Shown here: positions 8,751 through 17,802 of the stretch, piece by piece
How positions within the stretch are numbered: position 1 is the first letter of the stretch
Layout of the letters: the number at the start of each line of letters is the position of its first letter
The notes under the pieces: model-generated
The model's database searches: none
What the model saw: the letters and a program-made list of their open reading frames with translations, nothing else
Told to the model about the DNA's origin: nothing
Assembly (NCBI GenBank): GCA_902472225.1
Contig: CABRNB010000001.1
Span: 30,041-94,040, forward strand
From: Caccousia sp900752115
GTDB lineage: Bacteria > Bacillota > Clostridia > Oscillospirales > Acutalibacteraceae
Direction: 5' to 3'
DNA length: 64,000 nt
Position numbers and translations under genes: made by a program

Positions 8751-8831
8751 TGGACTTCTGTTCTTTTATGCAGCTTGCTGTGGCATGTTCATGCCGCGGC
8801 CATTCCATTTTGCCGGATGAGGGCAAGCGGT

Positions 8832-9944
8832 TTATGCTCTGTACTTGTCTACAACCGCCTTCATATCGTCCCACTGCTGTTCCATGTCAGAGACGAGCTT
8901 CAACTGGGTACGGCAGCGGTCGAGATTCTGGCCCTCGCGGTGCGTGCGGAAGTAGTGATCGCCCTCAAGATAGTCGGTCAGGAAGCGGATGCCGCACTCA
9001 AGCGTCATGAGCTTCGCGCCCCAGGGCAGATAATCAAGCTCCGCGTCGGTCAGCGCGCCGGCCGCGCCCTCGAGGTAGCCCCTCGTGTAGACGTCAAAGA
9101 GGGAGATGTCGAAGTTGACCTTCGAGAGATCGCGCTCATCCTCCGCGCTGTGGTTTGCGCCGAAACGGATCGAGTCGCCGAAATCGTTGATCGAAAGCCC
9201 CGGCATGACGGTGTCGAGATCAATGACGCAAACCCCCTTGCCGGTGGCGCGATCGATCAGGACATTGTTGAGCTTCGTATCGTTGTGGGTGACGCGCAGG
9301 GGGAGCTTCCCGTCGCGCAGGGCCTGCAGAGCGACGGAGCAGTCAGCCTCGCGGGCGGCGACAAAATCGAGCTCGGGCTGTACGTCCTTTACGCGGCCCA
9401 TGGCGTCGGCGGCCACCGCCGCTTTGAGCTTTCTGAGGCGATCCTCCGTGTCATGGAAATGGGGAATCGTCTCATACAGCGTGTCGGCGGGATAGTCCTT
9501 GAGCATGCGCTGGAAGTTGCCGAAGGCAAAGGCGGAAGCCTCAAAAAGTTCGGGCGTTTCAGCGGCCTGCAGGCAGACAGTATCCTCAATGAAGGGGTAC
9601 ACACGCCATGCGCCGCCTTCCGCGTCCGAGTAGAAGCTCTTGCCGTCCTTCGTCTGAATGACCTGCATCGTCTCGCGGGCCGGGTCGCCGCCTGCAGCGG
9701 CAATTTCCTTGCTCAGGAAGGAAGTCACGCCCACGATGTTGGCCATGAGCTGATCCGGATGATGAAACGCGCCGGAGCTGATCCGCTGCAGGATAAAGCG
9801 GCGGCAGGGATCCTCGCCGGGCTGGGTATGGACGCAGAAGGTGTCGTTGATGTGGCCCATGCCGTACCGCACGGCGCCGACAACTTCTCCGCCGAAATCA
9901 AACGCGCTGAGCGCGTCCTGGAGATATTGTTCCGCCTGTCCCAT
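8832..9944 (-). CDS. Phosphotransferase, N-acetylhexosamine 1-kinase-like
   Basis: 370 residues, aminoglycoside-phosphotransferase/choline-kinase fold. The catalytic loop THNDTKLNN has His220-Asn221-Asp222, and VIDLDTVMPG is the metal-binding motif. This pair of motifs and the length resemble bifidobacterial NahK, which phosphorylates GlcNAc/GalNAc at C1. The gene is 6 nt behind a sugar nucleotidyltransferase, with its GGAGG inside that gene's end, which fits a kinase plus nucleotidyltransferase salvage route from free sugar to nucleotide sugar. The true sugar is not proven; other sugar 1-kinases share the motifs. Confidence 0.8.
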   Translation of the reverse strand: MGQAEQYLQDALSAFDFGGEVVGAVRYGMGHINDTFCVHTQPGEDPCRRFILQRISSGAFHHPDQLMANIVGVTSFLSKEIAAAGGDPARETMQVIQTKDGKSFYSDAEGGAWRVYPFIEDTVCLQAAETPELFEASAFAFGNFQRMLKDYPADTLYETIPHFHDTEDRLRKLKAAVAADAMGRVKDVQPELDFVAAREADCSVALQALRDGKLPLRVTHNDTKLNNVLIDRATGKGVCVIDLDTVMPGLSINDFGDSIRFGANHSAEDERDLSKVNFDISLFDVYTRGYLEGAAGALTDAELDYLPWGAKLMTLECGIRFLTDYLEGDHYFRTHREGQNLDRCRTQLKLVSDMEQQWDDMKAVVDKYRA

Positions 9945-9950
9945 TTCTTT

Positions 9951-10877
9951 TCAATCCTCCCAAAGATTGTCGGGGTACAGCCCGCTCGCGGTCATATCGG
10001 CGATCGCCTTGACGACGACCGGTTTATCGTCGCGGTACGTTACGCCGTACCATTTGTCCGTGCTGCGCAGCACCTTGACGCGCGCTTTATTTTCTTCGAG
10101 CAGCTGCGTCACGACACTCGGCAGGAAATATTCGCCCTTGAGCGGATTTTCGACAACCGCCTTATCCAGGAAAGCGGGGAAGCGCTTTTCCGCCTCGTCG
10201 ATAAAGCTGCGGGTGAAGCCCCACAGGTTCATCGAAACAATGGTGCTGCCGGGAAGCTCCGTCCAGGTTTTGCCGTCGTCCTCGGTGAAGCGGGCGTTTT
10301 CGCCGTCCTTCTCAATGCGGGTGCGCTCGGTGACGCGTACGAGATAGCCGTTTTCGTCCTCCTCGCACACACCGCGGGCGACGTGGCCGTTCTCCGTGAC
10401 CGTGTTGCCCAGAAGATAGGCAACCATCGCAAACTCATAGCAATCCGGCTGGTCGGGGTGCTCCTCCAAGTACTGATAGATGGTGCGGAAAGCATCCGGG
10501 CCGTAATAGTCGTCGGCGTTGATGACGGCGAACGGACCGTTGACGACCTTGCGGGCGGCCAGGATGGCATGCGCCGTGCCCCAGGGCTTTACGCGGCCTT
10601 CGGGGATGGAATAGCCTGCCGGAAGGTCAGCGAGCTCCTGATAGGCGTACTCGACATGGATGATCTTCGAGAGTCTGTCGCCGATGGCGCTCTTGAAGGT
10701 TTCCTCGATCTCATGCTTGATGACGAAGACGACTGTCTCGAATCCGGCGCGGCGCGCATCGTAAATCGAGTAGTCAATGATGAGCTGGTTGTGGTTTCCC
10801 ACAGGGTCAATCTGCTTCAGTCCTCCGTAGCGGCTTCCCATGCCCGCGGCCATCACAACAAGAACCGGTTTGCTCAT
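9951..10877 (-). CDS. Sugar nucleotidyltransferase
   Basis: 308 residues, GT-A-like NTP-transferase fold. The N-terminal VMAAGMGSRYGGLKQ is the nucleotide-binding signature, and NADDYYG near residue 110 holds the metal-binding Asp. ATG 10877 has GAGAGG 9 nt upstream; an ATG at 10886 is too close to it. The leader holds a hairpin (GGAACGC/GCGTTCC, 10920-10939) and a TACAAT -10 candidate (complement of 10955-10960). Cotranscribed with the kinase, it probably activates a sugar 1-phosphate with UTP or a similar nucleotide. Substrate inferred from context only. Confidence 0.82.
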   Translation of the reverse strand: MSKPVLVVMAAGMGSRYGGLKQIDPVGNHNQLIIDYSIYDARRAGFETVVFVIKHEIEETFKSAIGDRLSKIIHVEYAYQELADLPAGYSIPEGRVKPWGTAHAILAARKVVNGPFAVINADDYYGPDAFRTIYQYLEEHPDQPDCYEFAMVAYLLGNTVTENGHVARGVCEEDENGYLVRVTERTRIEKDGENARFTEDDGKTWTELPGSTIVSMNLWGFTRSFIDEAEKRFPAFLDKAVVENPLKGEYFLPSVVTQLLEENKARVKVLRSTDKWYGVTYRDDKPVVVKAIADMTASGLYPDNLWED

Positions 10878-10992
10878 GAAAACCATCCTCTCCAATCAAA
10901 ATGTTGAACTTGACTCCCCGGAACGCTTTGCCGCGTTCCCTTCTTTCTGCTTTCATTGTAGCCCGAATGCGCCGGAAAAGAAATAGACAATC

Positions 10993-11901
10993 TTATCCAT
11001 TGTTTGTACGATCGTCCACAGACGTTCCCGGCAGCTCCGCGAGTATTTTCACACTGTGCGCATATTCGCTTGGCGTCATACCGGTAATCAGGTGAAAACG
11101 CCGGGAAAAATAATGGATGGACTGATAGCCGAGACGAGAGGCAATCTGTGTGAAATTCAGTCTCCCCTCCCGGATCAGACGGCGTGCCGCCTGGATTTTC
11201 AGACGGCTGAAATATTCCATGACGCCGCCGCCCGTCTGCGCGTGAAAAAGCTTCTGCAGCTGGCTGCGGCCGATCAGATTGTCACGGCAGATCTGTTCCA
11301 TCGTCAGAGTGTTTTCCACATGCTGTTCCAGATAAGCTGTTACCCGCGCGATGGTTTCATCCTGGGAGCCGGTGGGCAGCGGCTTGACGGCAGGATGATC
11401 GCCGTGGCGGATCAGACGAATCAGCAGTTCCTCGAGCGCGGCACAGATCAGCTGTTCGCTGCCGAAGGGCTGTTCCGTCCTTCGCTCCATCAGGGTCGTA
11501 TAAGGAGAATTCAGCGGCGTCGAAAAGGCGGCCCGGCTTTCCTCGATGATGCGGGCGAGCAGGGCGCGTTCTTCCGCTCCCGCGTGTGTGATGAGGTTCC
11601 GGAAGAAATCCATGCATGGACTTTGGCACGCAAAGCTCACCACCACGAGATCGGGGGCGACGCCGAGTGCGGAGAGCGCATGAAACTCACCGGGCTGATG
11701 AAAGATCATCTGCCCGGTGGAAAGTTCCCAGGTGCGTTCCCCCGCCGTGACGCGCAGAATTCCTTTGTCTACATAGAGAAATTCCCAGAAATCATGGGTT
11801 TCGCCCGGAAAAGCGTAGCTGCCGGAATATTCAAAGTAATGCACGGTATAGAGGGCCTCGACGGAAAGAGGCTTTTGCGGGTGCAGCGGAGTATACGCCA
11901 T
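10993..11901 (-). CDS. AraC-family transcriptional regulator
   Basis: 302 residues: N-terminal cupin-type sensing domain (about 1-170, with HDFWEFLYVDKG) and C-terminal double helix-turn-helix (about 200-295; IASRLGYQSIHYFSRRFHLITGMTPSEYAHS). AAAGGAGG precedes the ATG. It follows the other AraC gene after 12 nt, so the two are cotranscribed. It probably controls the adjacent sugar kinase/nucleotidyltransferase genes or an unlinked carbohydrate locus; ligand unknown. Confidence 0.9.
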   Translation of the reverse strand: MAYTPLHPQKPLSVEALYTVHYFEYSGSYAFPGETHDFWEFLYVDKGILRVTAGERTWELSTGQMIFHQPGEFHALSALGVAPDLVVVSFACQSPCMDFFRNLITHAGAEERALLARIIEESRAAFSTPLNSPYTTLMERRTEQPFGSEQLICAALEELLIRLIRHGDHPAVKPLPTGSQDETIARVTAYLEQHVENTLTMEQICRDNLIGRSQLQKLFHAQTGGGVMEYFSRLKIQAARRLIREGRLNFTQIASRLGYQSIHYFSRRFHLITGMTPSEYAHSVKILAELPGTSVDDRTNNG

Positions 11902-11913
11902 GCGGAGCCTCCT

Positions 11914-12774
11914 TTACTTGTCGGACTTTTCCCGCTCGCCGACGCGCCGGAAGCTTTTGCGGTACTCAAGAGGGCTGATGCCTTCCATGCGCCGGAAGCT
12001 CTGCGAAAAGTAGCTCGGAGATGAGAACCCGAGAATTTGCGCGATTTGGGAGAGCGTATGATCGGTGTTGGAGAGAAGAAAGCGGCTTTCCTGCGTCCGC
12101 CGCGCAATGAGGTAGCTGATCGGCGAGACGTTGTATTCTCTCCGGAATGCGTGGACCAGATAGTATTTATTCATGTGGGCCACATCCGCAAGCTGATCAA
12201 GCGTGAGATTTTCCTTGAAATGGTTATCGATGTACCGCCGTACCAGGCTGCACTCCTTGCTGATTTTGCGCTCCGGCGTATCCGAGGCAAGGGAAAGGCC
12301 GTCCCGGCGCAACAAACGCAGCAGAATCACGTGCAGCAGATGATTGCAGACCGTCTGATATCCAGTCTGCCCGCCGCGGGCCTCCTGAGTAATCAGGCGC
12401 AGGCACCACATGATTTCCTCCCAGCCGGAGTCGAGATGCAGTTTTGCAAAGCCCTCTGTGTCGGCGAGAATTTCCAGACCGTCCACGCCGAGAACCGTGT
12501 ATTCCATCGGAGAACCCGCCTGGCTCAGCTCCGTGTGCGGTACCGTCGCGTTTACCACGAGCAAATCGCCGACGGATACGGGGAAACTTTCTTCCTGCAG
12601 CTGAAAGCGCCCTCTTCCGCCGGTTACAAAGAACAGCTCGGCGCAGGAATGGGTGTGGAGTGTGGAGTTCCATTCCTGACTGAACTGGGCGCAGCTGATA
12701 TACAGCAGTCTGGCGTTGGATTCTTCGACGGCCGAGCCGTCAGTGGGAGGCATGATGTAGTGGGTGGAATTCAT
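11914..12774 (-). CDS. AraC-family transcriptional regulator
   Basis: 286 residues from ATG 12774, chosen because AGGAGG lies 7 nt upstream; the open frame extends another 15 codons without a site. Cupin domain with the HTHSCAELFFVTGG pattern, then two helix-turn-helix motifs (LDQLADVAHMNKYYLVHAF; IAQILGFSSPSYFSQSFRR). First gene of a two-AraC unit. The two proteins are only distantly similar and probably sense different ligands. Target inferred. Confidence 0.9.
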   Translation of the reverse strand: MNSTHYIMPPTDGSAVEESNARLLYISCAQFSQEWNSTLHTHSCAELFFVTGGRGRFQLQEESFPVSVGDLLVVNATVPHTELSQAGSPMEYTVLGVDGLEILADTEGFAKLHLDSGWEEIMWCLRLITQEARGGQTGYQTVCNHLLHVILLRLLRRDGLSLASDTPERKISKECSLVRRYIDNHFKENLTLDQLADVAHMNKYYLVHAFRREYNVSPISYLIARRTQESRFLLSNTDHTLSQIAQILGFSSPSYFSQSFRRMEGISPLEYRKSFRRVGEREKSDK

Positions 12775-12870
12775 AGATAGACCTCCTGTTGCGTTCGGGG
12801 TCTGTACCTTGGCGCACACCTTTCTGTCAAGTATTTTGGACGCAGAACTTCTCTGTGTAATCTACCCAAT

Positions 12871-12899
12871 ATTATAATGCTTTTTTTGGGATTGTGCAA
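12871..12899 (-). promoter_or_regulatory. Promoter of the tandem AraC genes
   Basis: On the minus strand TTGCAC (complement of 12894-12899), a 17-nt spacer and TATAAT (complement of 12871-12876), about 100 nt before the AraC start. The rest of the gap 12775-13169 is AT-rich, with an inverted repeat CCTTTAC/GTAAAGG (12972-13000) and terminator copy 2. Confidence 0.6.
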
Positions 12900-13042
12900 C
12901 TTAATTAAAACAATTGTTAGTTATTTTTTCTTTTTTAGGCAAGAAGAAGGGATTTTGTCAAAAGATTTGTACCTTTACCGTTTTTGAACAAATGTAAAGG
13001 AAGGGACACGATGAAAAATGGCTCTGCTAAGCAGGAATGCAC

Positions 13043-13091
13043 AAAAAACCGGCCCCAAAGCGGAATCGTATCCCTTTTGAGGCAGGTTTTT
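13043..13091. terminator. Terminator-like palindromic repeat, copy 2
   Basis: AAAAAACCGGCC at the left, CCTTTTGAGGCAGG and a T5 at the right (13086-13090). Less perfect than the other copies. It lies just downstream of the ABC permease operon (-). Confidence 0.8.
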
Positions 13092-13169
13092 GCGTTTGAC
13101 TTTGATTCCTTTGAGCAGATTGCGATCGGATTTTCCTTTTGCGGCAGTCCCTCTTTGGCGCTGTGTCTG

Positions 13170-14504
13170 TCAGCGAATGGCCTCGAGAGCCGGAATGCGC
13201 ACAGCCTTGTTGGCCGGGTAGAATCCGGAACCAACGCCGATCAGGACGGAAAACAAGATGGAAAAGCCGTACAGCCAGAGGGGAATGACGGAAACACGCG
13301 AAATGCTTTCTCCGCCCACGATAGCGGGAAGAAGGTTTTCCACAGCGGGAGGCCCGAGAGAGAAAAAGTTAATTGACGTGGAAACGAGAAAACTGATGAA
13401 GCACCCGGACAGCCCTCCGACGAAACCGATGACGGCGGCCTCGAGGAGAAACAGTTTTCGGACGTCGTACACGTAGCAGCCGAGCGATTTCATGATTCCA
13501 ATCTCGCGCGTCCGCTCGGAGATGGACGTCATCATCGTATTGGCGATGCCGAGCGCCGCGACGACGAGGGCGACGGCGCCAAGTCCCGCGAGCATGAGCT
13601 GCTTTTGCCGTGCTTCCTCCTCCATCGGCTTGCGGATGCTCTCCATGGAGTCGGTGGGAAACCCGAGCGTTTTAATCTCCTTCTCGGTCGGCGCGACAGC
13701 GTCGAGAGCCGCCGTTTTTACCAGGAGAGAGCCGTAGCCCTGCTTTTTGGTTCCCGGCTTTTGTGTTTTGGAAAGAACGTCCTGCAAATCGGAAAGTGTC
13801 ATCAGGATGCCTTCCGTCGTTTCGTAGCCTTTGGAGCTGTCCTCCTTCAAAACGCCGACCACCTTGTACGTAAAAGGAAAGCTTTGGGTTTCTGTCTCCG
13901 CAGTCAGGGTGACGGATTGGGAAAGCGGGGAAAAGTACGGATCAGGAGGATTGGAATAGTTTCCGTTTTCATCCGGTTCTCCGCTCCATCGATCGATGGT
14001 GTCGGATCCTTCCGGGCGCAGTGTGTCCCGGAAGGCGTAGGCAAAGTATTCTCCCACGAGAATTTCACCCTTCTGCTTGGGCCAGCGCCCTTCCTTGAGC
14101 CGGTAGCCCATGGCCTCGAGCTGTGCTGTGTCATATCCGGCAACGGTGGCCCAGTCCGTCCGAAAACGCCCGTTCGCTCCGGTTTGCAGGGAAACGGACA
14201 CGCCGTCAAGCTCCTGCTTGGGGGTAACGGCCTGTACGCCGCGCATGGATCGGAGCTTTGCAATGAGCGCGTCGTCGAGCTGCTGTTTCCCGCGTCCCTT
14301 CTGCGGCGGCGTGACGGTAATGATGGTCAGATCTCCCATTTGCGACAGCAGACGTTCCTGGGACTCCCGCATTCCGAAGCCGATAGACGCCATCACGACG
14401 ATGGAGCAGCAGCCGATGACAACGCCGAGCACAGTCAGCATGGTGCGCGACTTTCGCCGCAGAAGATTCTGCACACAGGTGCGGATCAGATCGTTTCGGT
14501 TCAT
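13170..14504 (-). CDS. ABC transporter permease, MacB/FtsX type
   Basis: 444 residues. One membrane segment at about 23-45 (MLTVLGVVIGCCSIVVMASIG), a large extracellular MacB-like domain (about 50-290), then three membrane segments at the C-terminus around ISERTREIGIMKSLG, the FtsX-family coupling region. Last gene of a three-gene operon with an ATPase and a secreted CARDB-like protein. MacB-type systems transmit ATP hydrolysis to extracytoplasmic partners instead of carrying a solute through a channel; the large secreted protein may be that partner. Cargo unknown. Confidence 0.9.
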   Translation of the reverse strand: MNRNDLIRTCVQNLLRRKSRTMLTVLGVVIGCCSIVVMASIGFGMRESQERLLSQMGDLTIITVTPPQKGRGKQQLDDALIAKLRSMRGVQAVTPKQELDGVSVSLQTGANGRFRTDWATVAGYDTAQLEAMGYRLKEGRWPKQKGEILVGEYFAYAFRDTLRPEGSDTIDRWSGEPDENGNYSNPPDPYFSPLSQSVTLTAETETQSFPFTYKVVGVLKEDSSKGYETTEGILMTLSDLQDVLSKTQKPGTKKQGYGSLLVKTAALDAVAPTEKEIKTLGFPTDSMESIRKPMEEEARQKQLMLAGLGAVALVVAALGIANTMMTSISERTREIGIMKSLGCYVYDVRKLFLLEAAVIGFVGGLSGCFISFLVSTSINFFSLGPPAVENLLPAIVGGESISRVSVIPLWLYGFSILFSVLIGVGSGFYPANKAVRIPALEAIR

Positions 14505-14507
14505 ACC

Positions 14508-16637
14508 TCATTCCTCCGTCTTCCCGGGATCTTCCGGTTCGGATTCCGGGTCTTCCCATTCGCTCCATGCAGCGTCCGTTTCCTGCGGTTTGTTCCTTTT
14601 GCGGCGGATCAGGATGGCGGCCGCCACCGCGAGAAAGACCGCCGCTCCGGTGCCGCCGAGAACGGGAAGCCACGGGAAGCCGCTTTCCTCCGGTTCCTCC
14701 TGGGGGGAATCGTTGTCAAGCATGGCGTCGATGGAGGGATCCTCCGCGATCAGCTCCACGGGAAATTCCTTTGTCTGCACTTTTTCGTTTGCGTCCTCGT
14801 ACGTCACTTTGATGACCAGCGGGAGCACACCCGCCTCCTGCGGCGTAAACACAAAGCCGATGCTGCCGCTCGCGCCCGCGCCGATGTTGCCCACATATTG
14901 CGTTTTGGACGGCGTCTCGACGCCCTCGCCCTCCACCGTAGCTTCCACGTTGGCGATCTCTCCCTTTCCTTTGTTGACGTACGGGAGCGTCAAAACGGCT
15001 TCCTCGCCTACGGACAGGGACTCAGGCGGCTTCGGCTCGCTGATCTCGAGGCGGTCCGGCTGCACAACGGGCATGGAAAGCCGGACGTCTTCGCTTGCCG
15101 AAGCCCGTTTTCCCGCATCGACGTATTCGTATTTGAAGGAGAGAGAAACGCTCTGCGCGCCGCTTTTTGCGCCCGGCAGAGCCTGCAGGGGAAGCGTCTG
15201 CTCCTGTTTGGCTCCGGCGGCAAGGGAAGTGTAGAAAAAGCTGCTGGTTCCACCGGAGATGGTGAAGTTTTCTCCGCCGTCGACCGTCATGAGGACGTTC
15301 TCGATGGGGAGCTTTCCCGTGTTCTCAAAGCGGAAGCGAAGTTCGAAATCGCTTCCGGCGTCGACGCTCTCCCCGCCGAAGGAAAAGTCGGAGACGACCA
15401 CATGCGGCACCGGGGCTTCCGTGCTCTCTTTTCCCGCGGCGGACGAGGCCGCTGCGGCGGGGATCGTCAGACGGTCGGAGGAGTCGCCCTGCGTCATCGT
15501 GCCGGAAGCGTCATAGGAGTACTTGAGCTCCGTCTGGATCGACTGGTTGGCGGAGGAAATTTCCGGGAGCGCCCGGAGCTTGAGCGTTACGGAGGCACTC
15601 TTGCCCGGCTCCAGGTCGGGAAGGAGGGTGCTGCCCGTGCTGCTCTCGATCAGCAGAGACTCGGATGGGGTGAACGAGGCCAGCGGGGAGAGAAGTTTGG
15701 TGCTTCCCATGTTGAGGAAGGTTACGGTGAGTTCCGCCGTTTCGCCTGCAGCGATTGGCTTTTTGAGCTCGGAGCGCGACGCAAGCACGACAGGCGGAGC
15801 TGTGCTGCCGGATACGGCGGCCGCCACGGGTAACTTTTCTGAGACGCTCGCCTGCGCGTCCGCGACATTGTTGAAGTAGGTGAATTTGAGATCGGCCTGG
15901 AGGGACTGGTTCGGAGACGAGACGGACGCAAGAGCCCGGATTTTGACTTTGACAGAGCCGGTCTGCTTGCCCCTGATGGCGTCGAGGAGGAAGGAATACG
16001 AACCGCCGGGGATGGTCAGGGAATCCGAGGGGGTGAAGGTAACGACCGGGGAACGCAGCTCGAGGTCGCTCAGGTTGCGGAAGGAGACGGTCAGCTCCGT
16101 TTCCCCGCCGGGGGCGAGAGGCTCCTTCTGTTCGCTGCAGGAGATCAGTACCATCGGCTCGGCCGCGGGGGAGTCGTTGTCCGTCTTCGGCTTGTCCTCG
16201 GTTATGCCTGCTTCCGCGATCGTTAATTCGATGAGCTGCGGAACGCCGCTGTCCCTGGGGGTGATCTGAAAGCGCAGGGCCTGGCCCGTCCCGGAATATT
16301 TGAGTTTGGAGAAGCGTACGCGCAGTTCAAGAGGGTCGGAGCCAGTGGATTTTTTCTCCACGGAGACACTGCCGCCGGAAAAGCTGTCGATCAGTTTGCT
16401 GAAATCGTAGTTGGACGGCTGGAACGTGTCCGCGGTGAGGGAGACGTTCTTGACGAAAACGGTGATGTCCGTGGCCGCGCCGCGTGTGAGACGGCCCTTG
16501 GAGATTGTGTAGCCGGTAGCAAAGAAGGAACCCTCTCCCGATTCCGGGGAATCAGCGAAAACGGGGAGGCACAGGGAGAACAGAAGAGCGGCGGCGAGCA
16601 CAAGGGCCGCGGCCTTTTTGAAGATGACAGGACGCAT
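14508..16637 (-). CDS. Secreted, membrane-anchored protein with repeated CARDB-like domains
   Basis: 709 residues. N-terminal signal peptide (about 1-28, KKAAALVLAAALLFSLCL...VFA). Then four to five Ig-like units of 110-130 residues, each with a motif like 'G..aeLtV.F.N.g...l..p...f.pses' (for example from about residues 170, 295, 410 and 540), the COG1361/CARDB adhesion-like pattern. A membrane segment (~650-675) and an acidic tail (SEWEDPESEPEDPGKTEE) anchor it in the cytoplasmic membrane facing outward. It stands between the ATPase and permease, 3-5 nt from each, so it is probably a structural part of that complex. No catalytic motif seen. Confidence 0.82.
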   Translation of the reverse strand: MRPVIFKKAAALVLAAALLFSLCLPVFADSPESGEGSFFATGYTISKGRLTRGAATDITVFVKNVSLTADTFQPSNYDFSKLIDSFSGGSVSVEKKSTGSDPLELRVRFSKLKYSGTGQALRFQITPRDSGVPQLIELTIAEAGITEDKPKTDNDSPAAEPMVLISCSEQKEPLAPGGETELTVSFRNLSDLELRSPVVTFTPSDSLTIPGGSYSFLLDAIRGKQTGSVKVKIRALASVSSPNQSLQADLKFTYFNNVADAQASVSEKLPVAAAVSGSTAPPVVLASRSELKKPIAAGETAELTVTFLNMGSTKLLSPLASFTPSESLLIESSTGSTLLPDLEPGKSASVTLKLRALPEISSANQSIQTELKYSYDASGTMTQGDSSDRLTIPAAAASSAAGKESTEAPVPHVVVSDFSFGGESVDAGSDFELRFRFENTGKLPIENVLMTVDGGENFTISGGTSSFFYTSLAAGAKQEQTLPLQALPGAKSGAQSVSLSFKYEYVDAGKRASASEDVRLSMPVVQPDRLEISEPKPPESLSVGEEAVLTLPYVNKGKGEIANVEATVEGEGVETPSKTQYVGNIGAGASGSIGFVFTPQEAGVLPLVIKVTYEDANEKVQTKEFPVELIAEDPSIDAMLDNDSPQEEPEESGFPWLPVLGGTGAAVFLAVAAAILIRRKRNKPQETDAAWSEWEDPESEPEDPGKTEE

Positions 16638-16642
16638 CGGCG

Positions 16643-17359
16643 TTACCTCCTTTTCTGAATTTCATCTCCGACAATCGCGCCGTCAATCAGGTGAACGACA
16701 CGGTCGGCGTATGATGCCATCTCGGGGTCGTGTGTGACGAGTACAATGGTCTGGTGATAGGTTCGTGCAAATCCGCAGATCATTTCCATGATCTCCACGG
16801 TCGTTTTGGAGTCGAGATTGCCTGTCGGCTCGTCGGCGAAGACGACGTCGGGGCGTGCGATAAAGGCGCGGGCAATGCCGGCGCGCTGCTGTTGGCCGCC
16901 GGATGTCTGACCGGGAAAGTGATCGAGGCGGTGGGCGAGACCCACGCGGCACAGAAGCTGCCGGGCCATTTTTTCCCTTTTGGCCCGCGGTACGCCGCGG
17001 AACATCAGCGGCATCGCCACGTTTTCCGTGATGGTCAGGTACGGCAGAAGATTGTATGCCTGAAACACGAAGCCGAGATGGTTTTGTCGGAAGGCCGCCA
17101 GCTCATTCTCGTTCATGCGGGAGACGCACGCGCCTCCGATCCGTACTTCGCCGCGGGTCGGTTTTTCCATGCCGGCGAGCTGGTTGAGCAGCGTGCTTTT
17201 TCCGGAACCGGAGGTGCCGAAGATACAGCAGATCTCCCCGCGCATGATCTGCAGATTGATGTTTCCGAGTGCGACAACCGTCTCGCTTCCGAGCGGATAC
17301 TCCTTGCGCAGATTGCGCACTTCAATGATAGGTCTGTCACGCGGACTGATGGCTCCCAT
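16643..17359 (-). CDS. ABC transporter ATP-binding protein, LolD/MacB type
   Basis: 238 residues, a complete nucleotide-binding domain. Walker A GTSGSGKST, Q-loop, signature TSGGQQQR (the standard LSGGQ is changed to TSGGQ), Walker B VVFADEPTGNLDS and switch His in VLVTHDPE. AAGGAGG precedes ATG 17359. First gene of the operon with the CARDB-like protein and the MacB-like permease. The two-component genes lie directly upstream on the same strand, an arrangement common for regulated MacB-like exporters. Confidence 0.93.
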   Translation of the reverse strand: MGAISPRDRPIIEVRNLRKEYPLGSETVVALGNINLQIMRGEICCIFGTSGSGKSTLLNQLAGMEKPTRGEVRIGGACVSRMNENELAAFRQNHLGFVFQAYNLLPYLTITENVAMPLMFRGVPRAKREKMARQLLCRVGLAHRLDHFPGQTSGGQQQRAGIARAFIARPDVVFADEPTGNLDSKTTVEIMEMICGFARTYHQTIVLVTHDPEMASYADRVVHLIDGAIVGDEIQKRR

Positions 17360-17482
17360 CGCCCCGCCTCCTTTTCCGAGCGCTGTTTCTGTGATGTTTT
17401 TCCGGGCGGGGGAACAGGCTGTCCGTTATTCCCCGTCCTTTGCACCTATCGTACCTCTTTTCTCTTGCGGGGACCTTGAGGA

Positions 17483-17504
17483 AACCTAAAGATTTGTTAA
17501 GGTT
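17483..17504. promoter_or_regulatory. Operator-like inverted repeat upstream of the ABC operon
   Basis: AACCTAAA-N6-TTAAGGTT, about 125 nt before the ATPase start. It is the clearest symmetric element in the 443-nt gap 17360-17802 and a candidate site for the neighbouring response regulator. No consensus promoter stands out beside it. Confidence 0.35.
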
Positions 17505-17579
17505 CGGAAAAAGAAGGAAGGGATTGTCGAAAAAGAAAAAACCAACATCTGTCTGCGCAAAAGAATAGAAGCCAACAAG

Positions 17580-17630
17580 AAAAACCGGCCTGAAAAGGGG
17601 CGGTTCGCTTCCTTTTCAGGCCGGTTTTTG
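17580..17630. terminator. Terminator-like palindromic repeat, copy 3
   Basis: Perfect 16-bp arms AACCGGCCTGAAAAGG (17583-17598) and CCTTTTCAGGCCGGTT (17611-17626), A-run before and T5 after. It lies downstream of the histidine kinase gene (-). Confidence 0.9.
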
Positions 17631-17802
17631 TGCTTTTTTTAGTGCGGCTATTTTGCAGCAGCTTTCGAAGAGAAACAGTAAAAGAGAGACCGTAAAACAG
17701 AAAAATTCCGAAATGAAATTTTCGGTCAAGCCTTTTATAAAAGGCTTGCGGGTTATCCAAAAGGGCAGCGCCCTTTTGGTTCTTCGCCGCGCGGCTTGCT
17801 GT

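Noticed and set aside
8733..10907. 724-codon open frame on the plus strand
   Set aside because: Exact antisense shadow of the kinase and nucleotidyltransferase genes; no family motif. The same holds for the long plus-strand frames over gltB at 55115-57136 and 57308-59599.
12984..13376. Small plus-strand open frame starting near the AraC promoter
   Set aside because: It runs through terminator copy 2 and into the antisense of the permease gene; no family resemblance.
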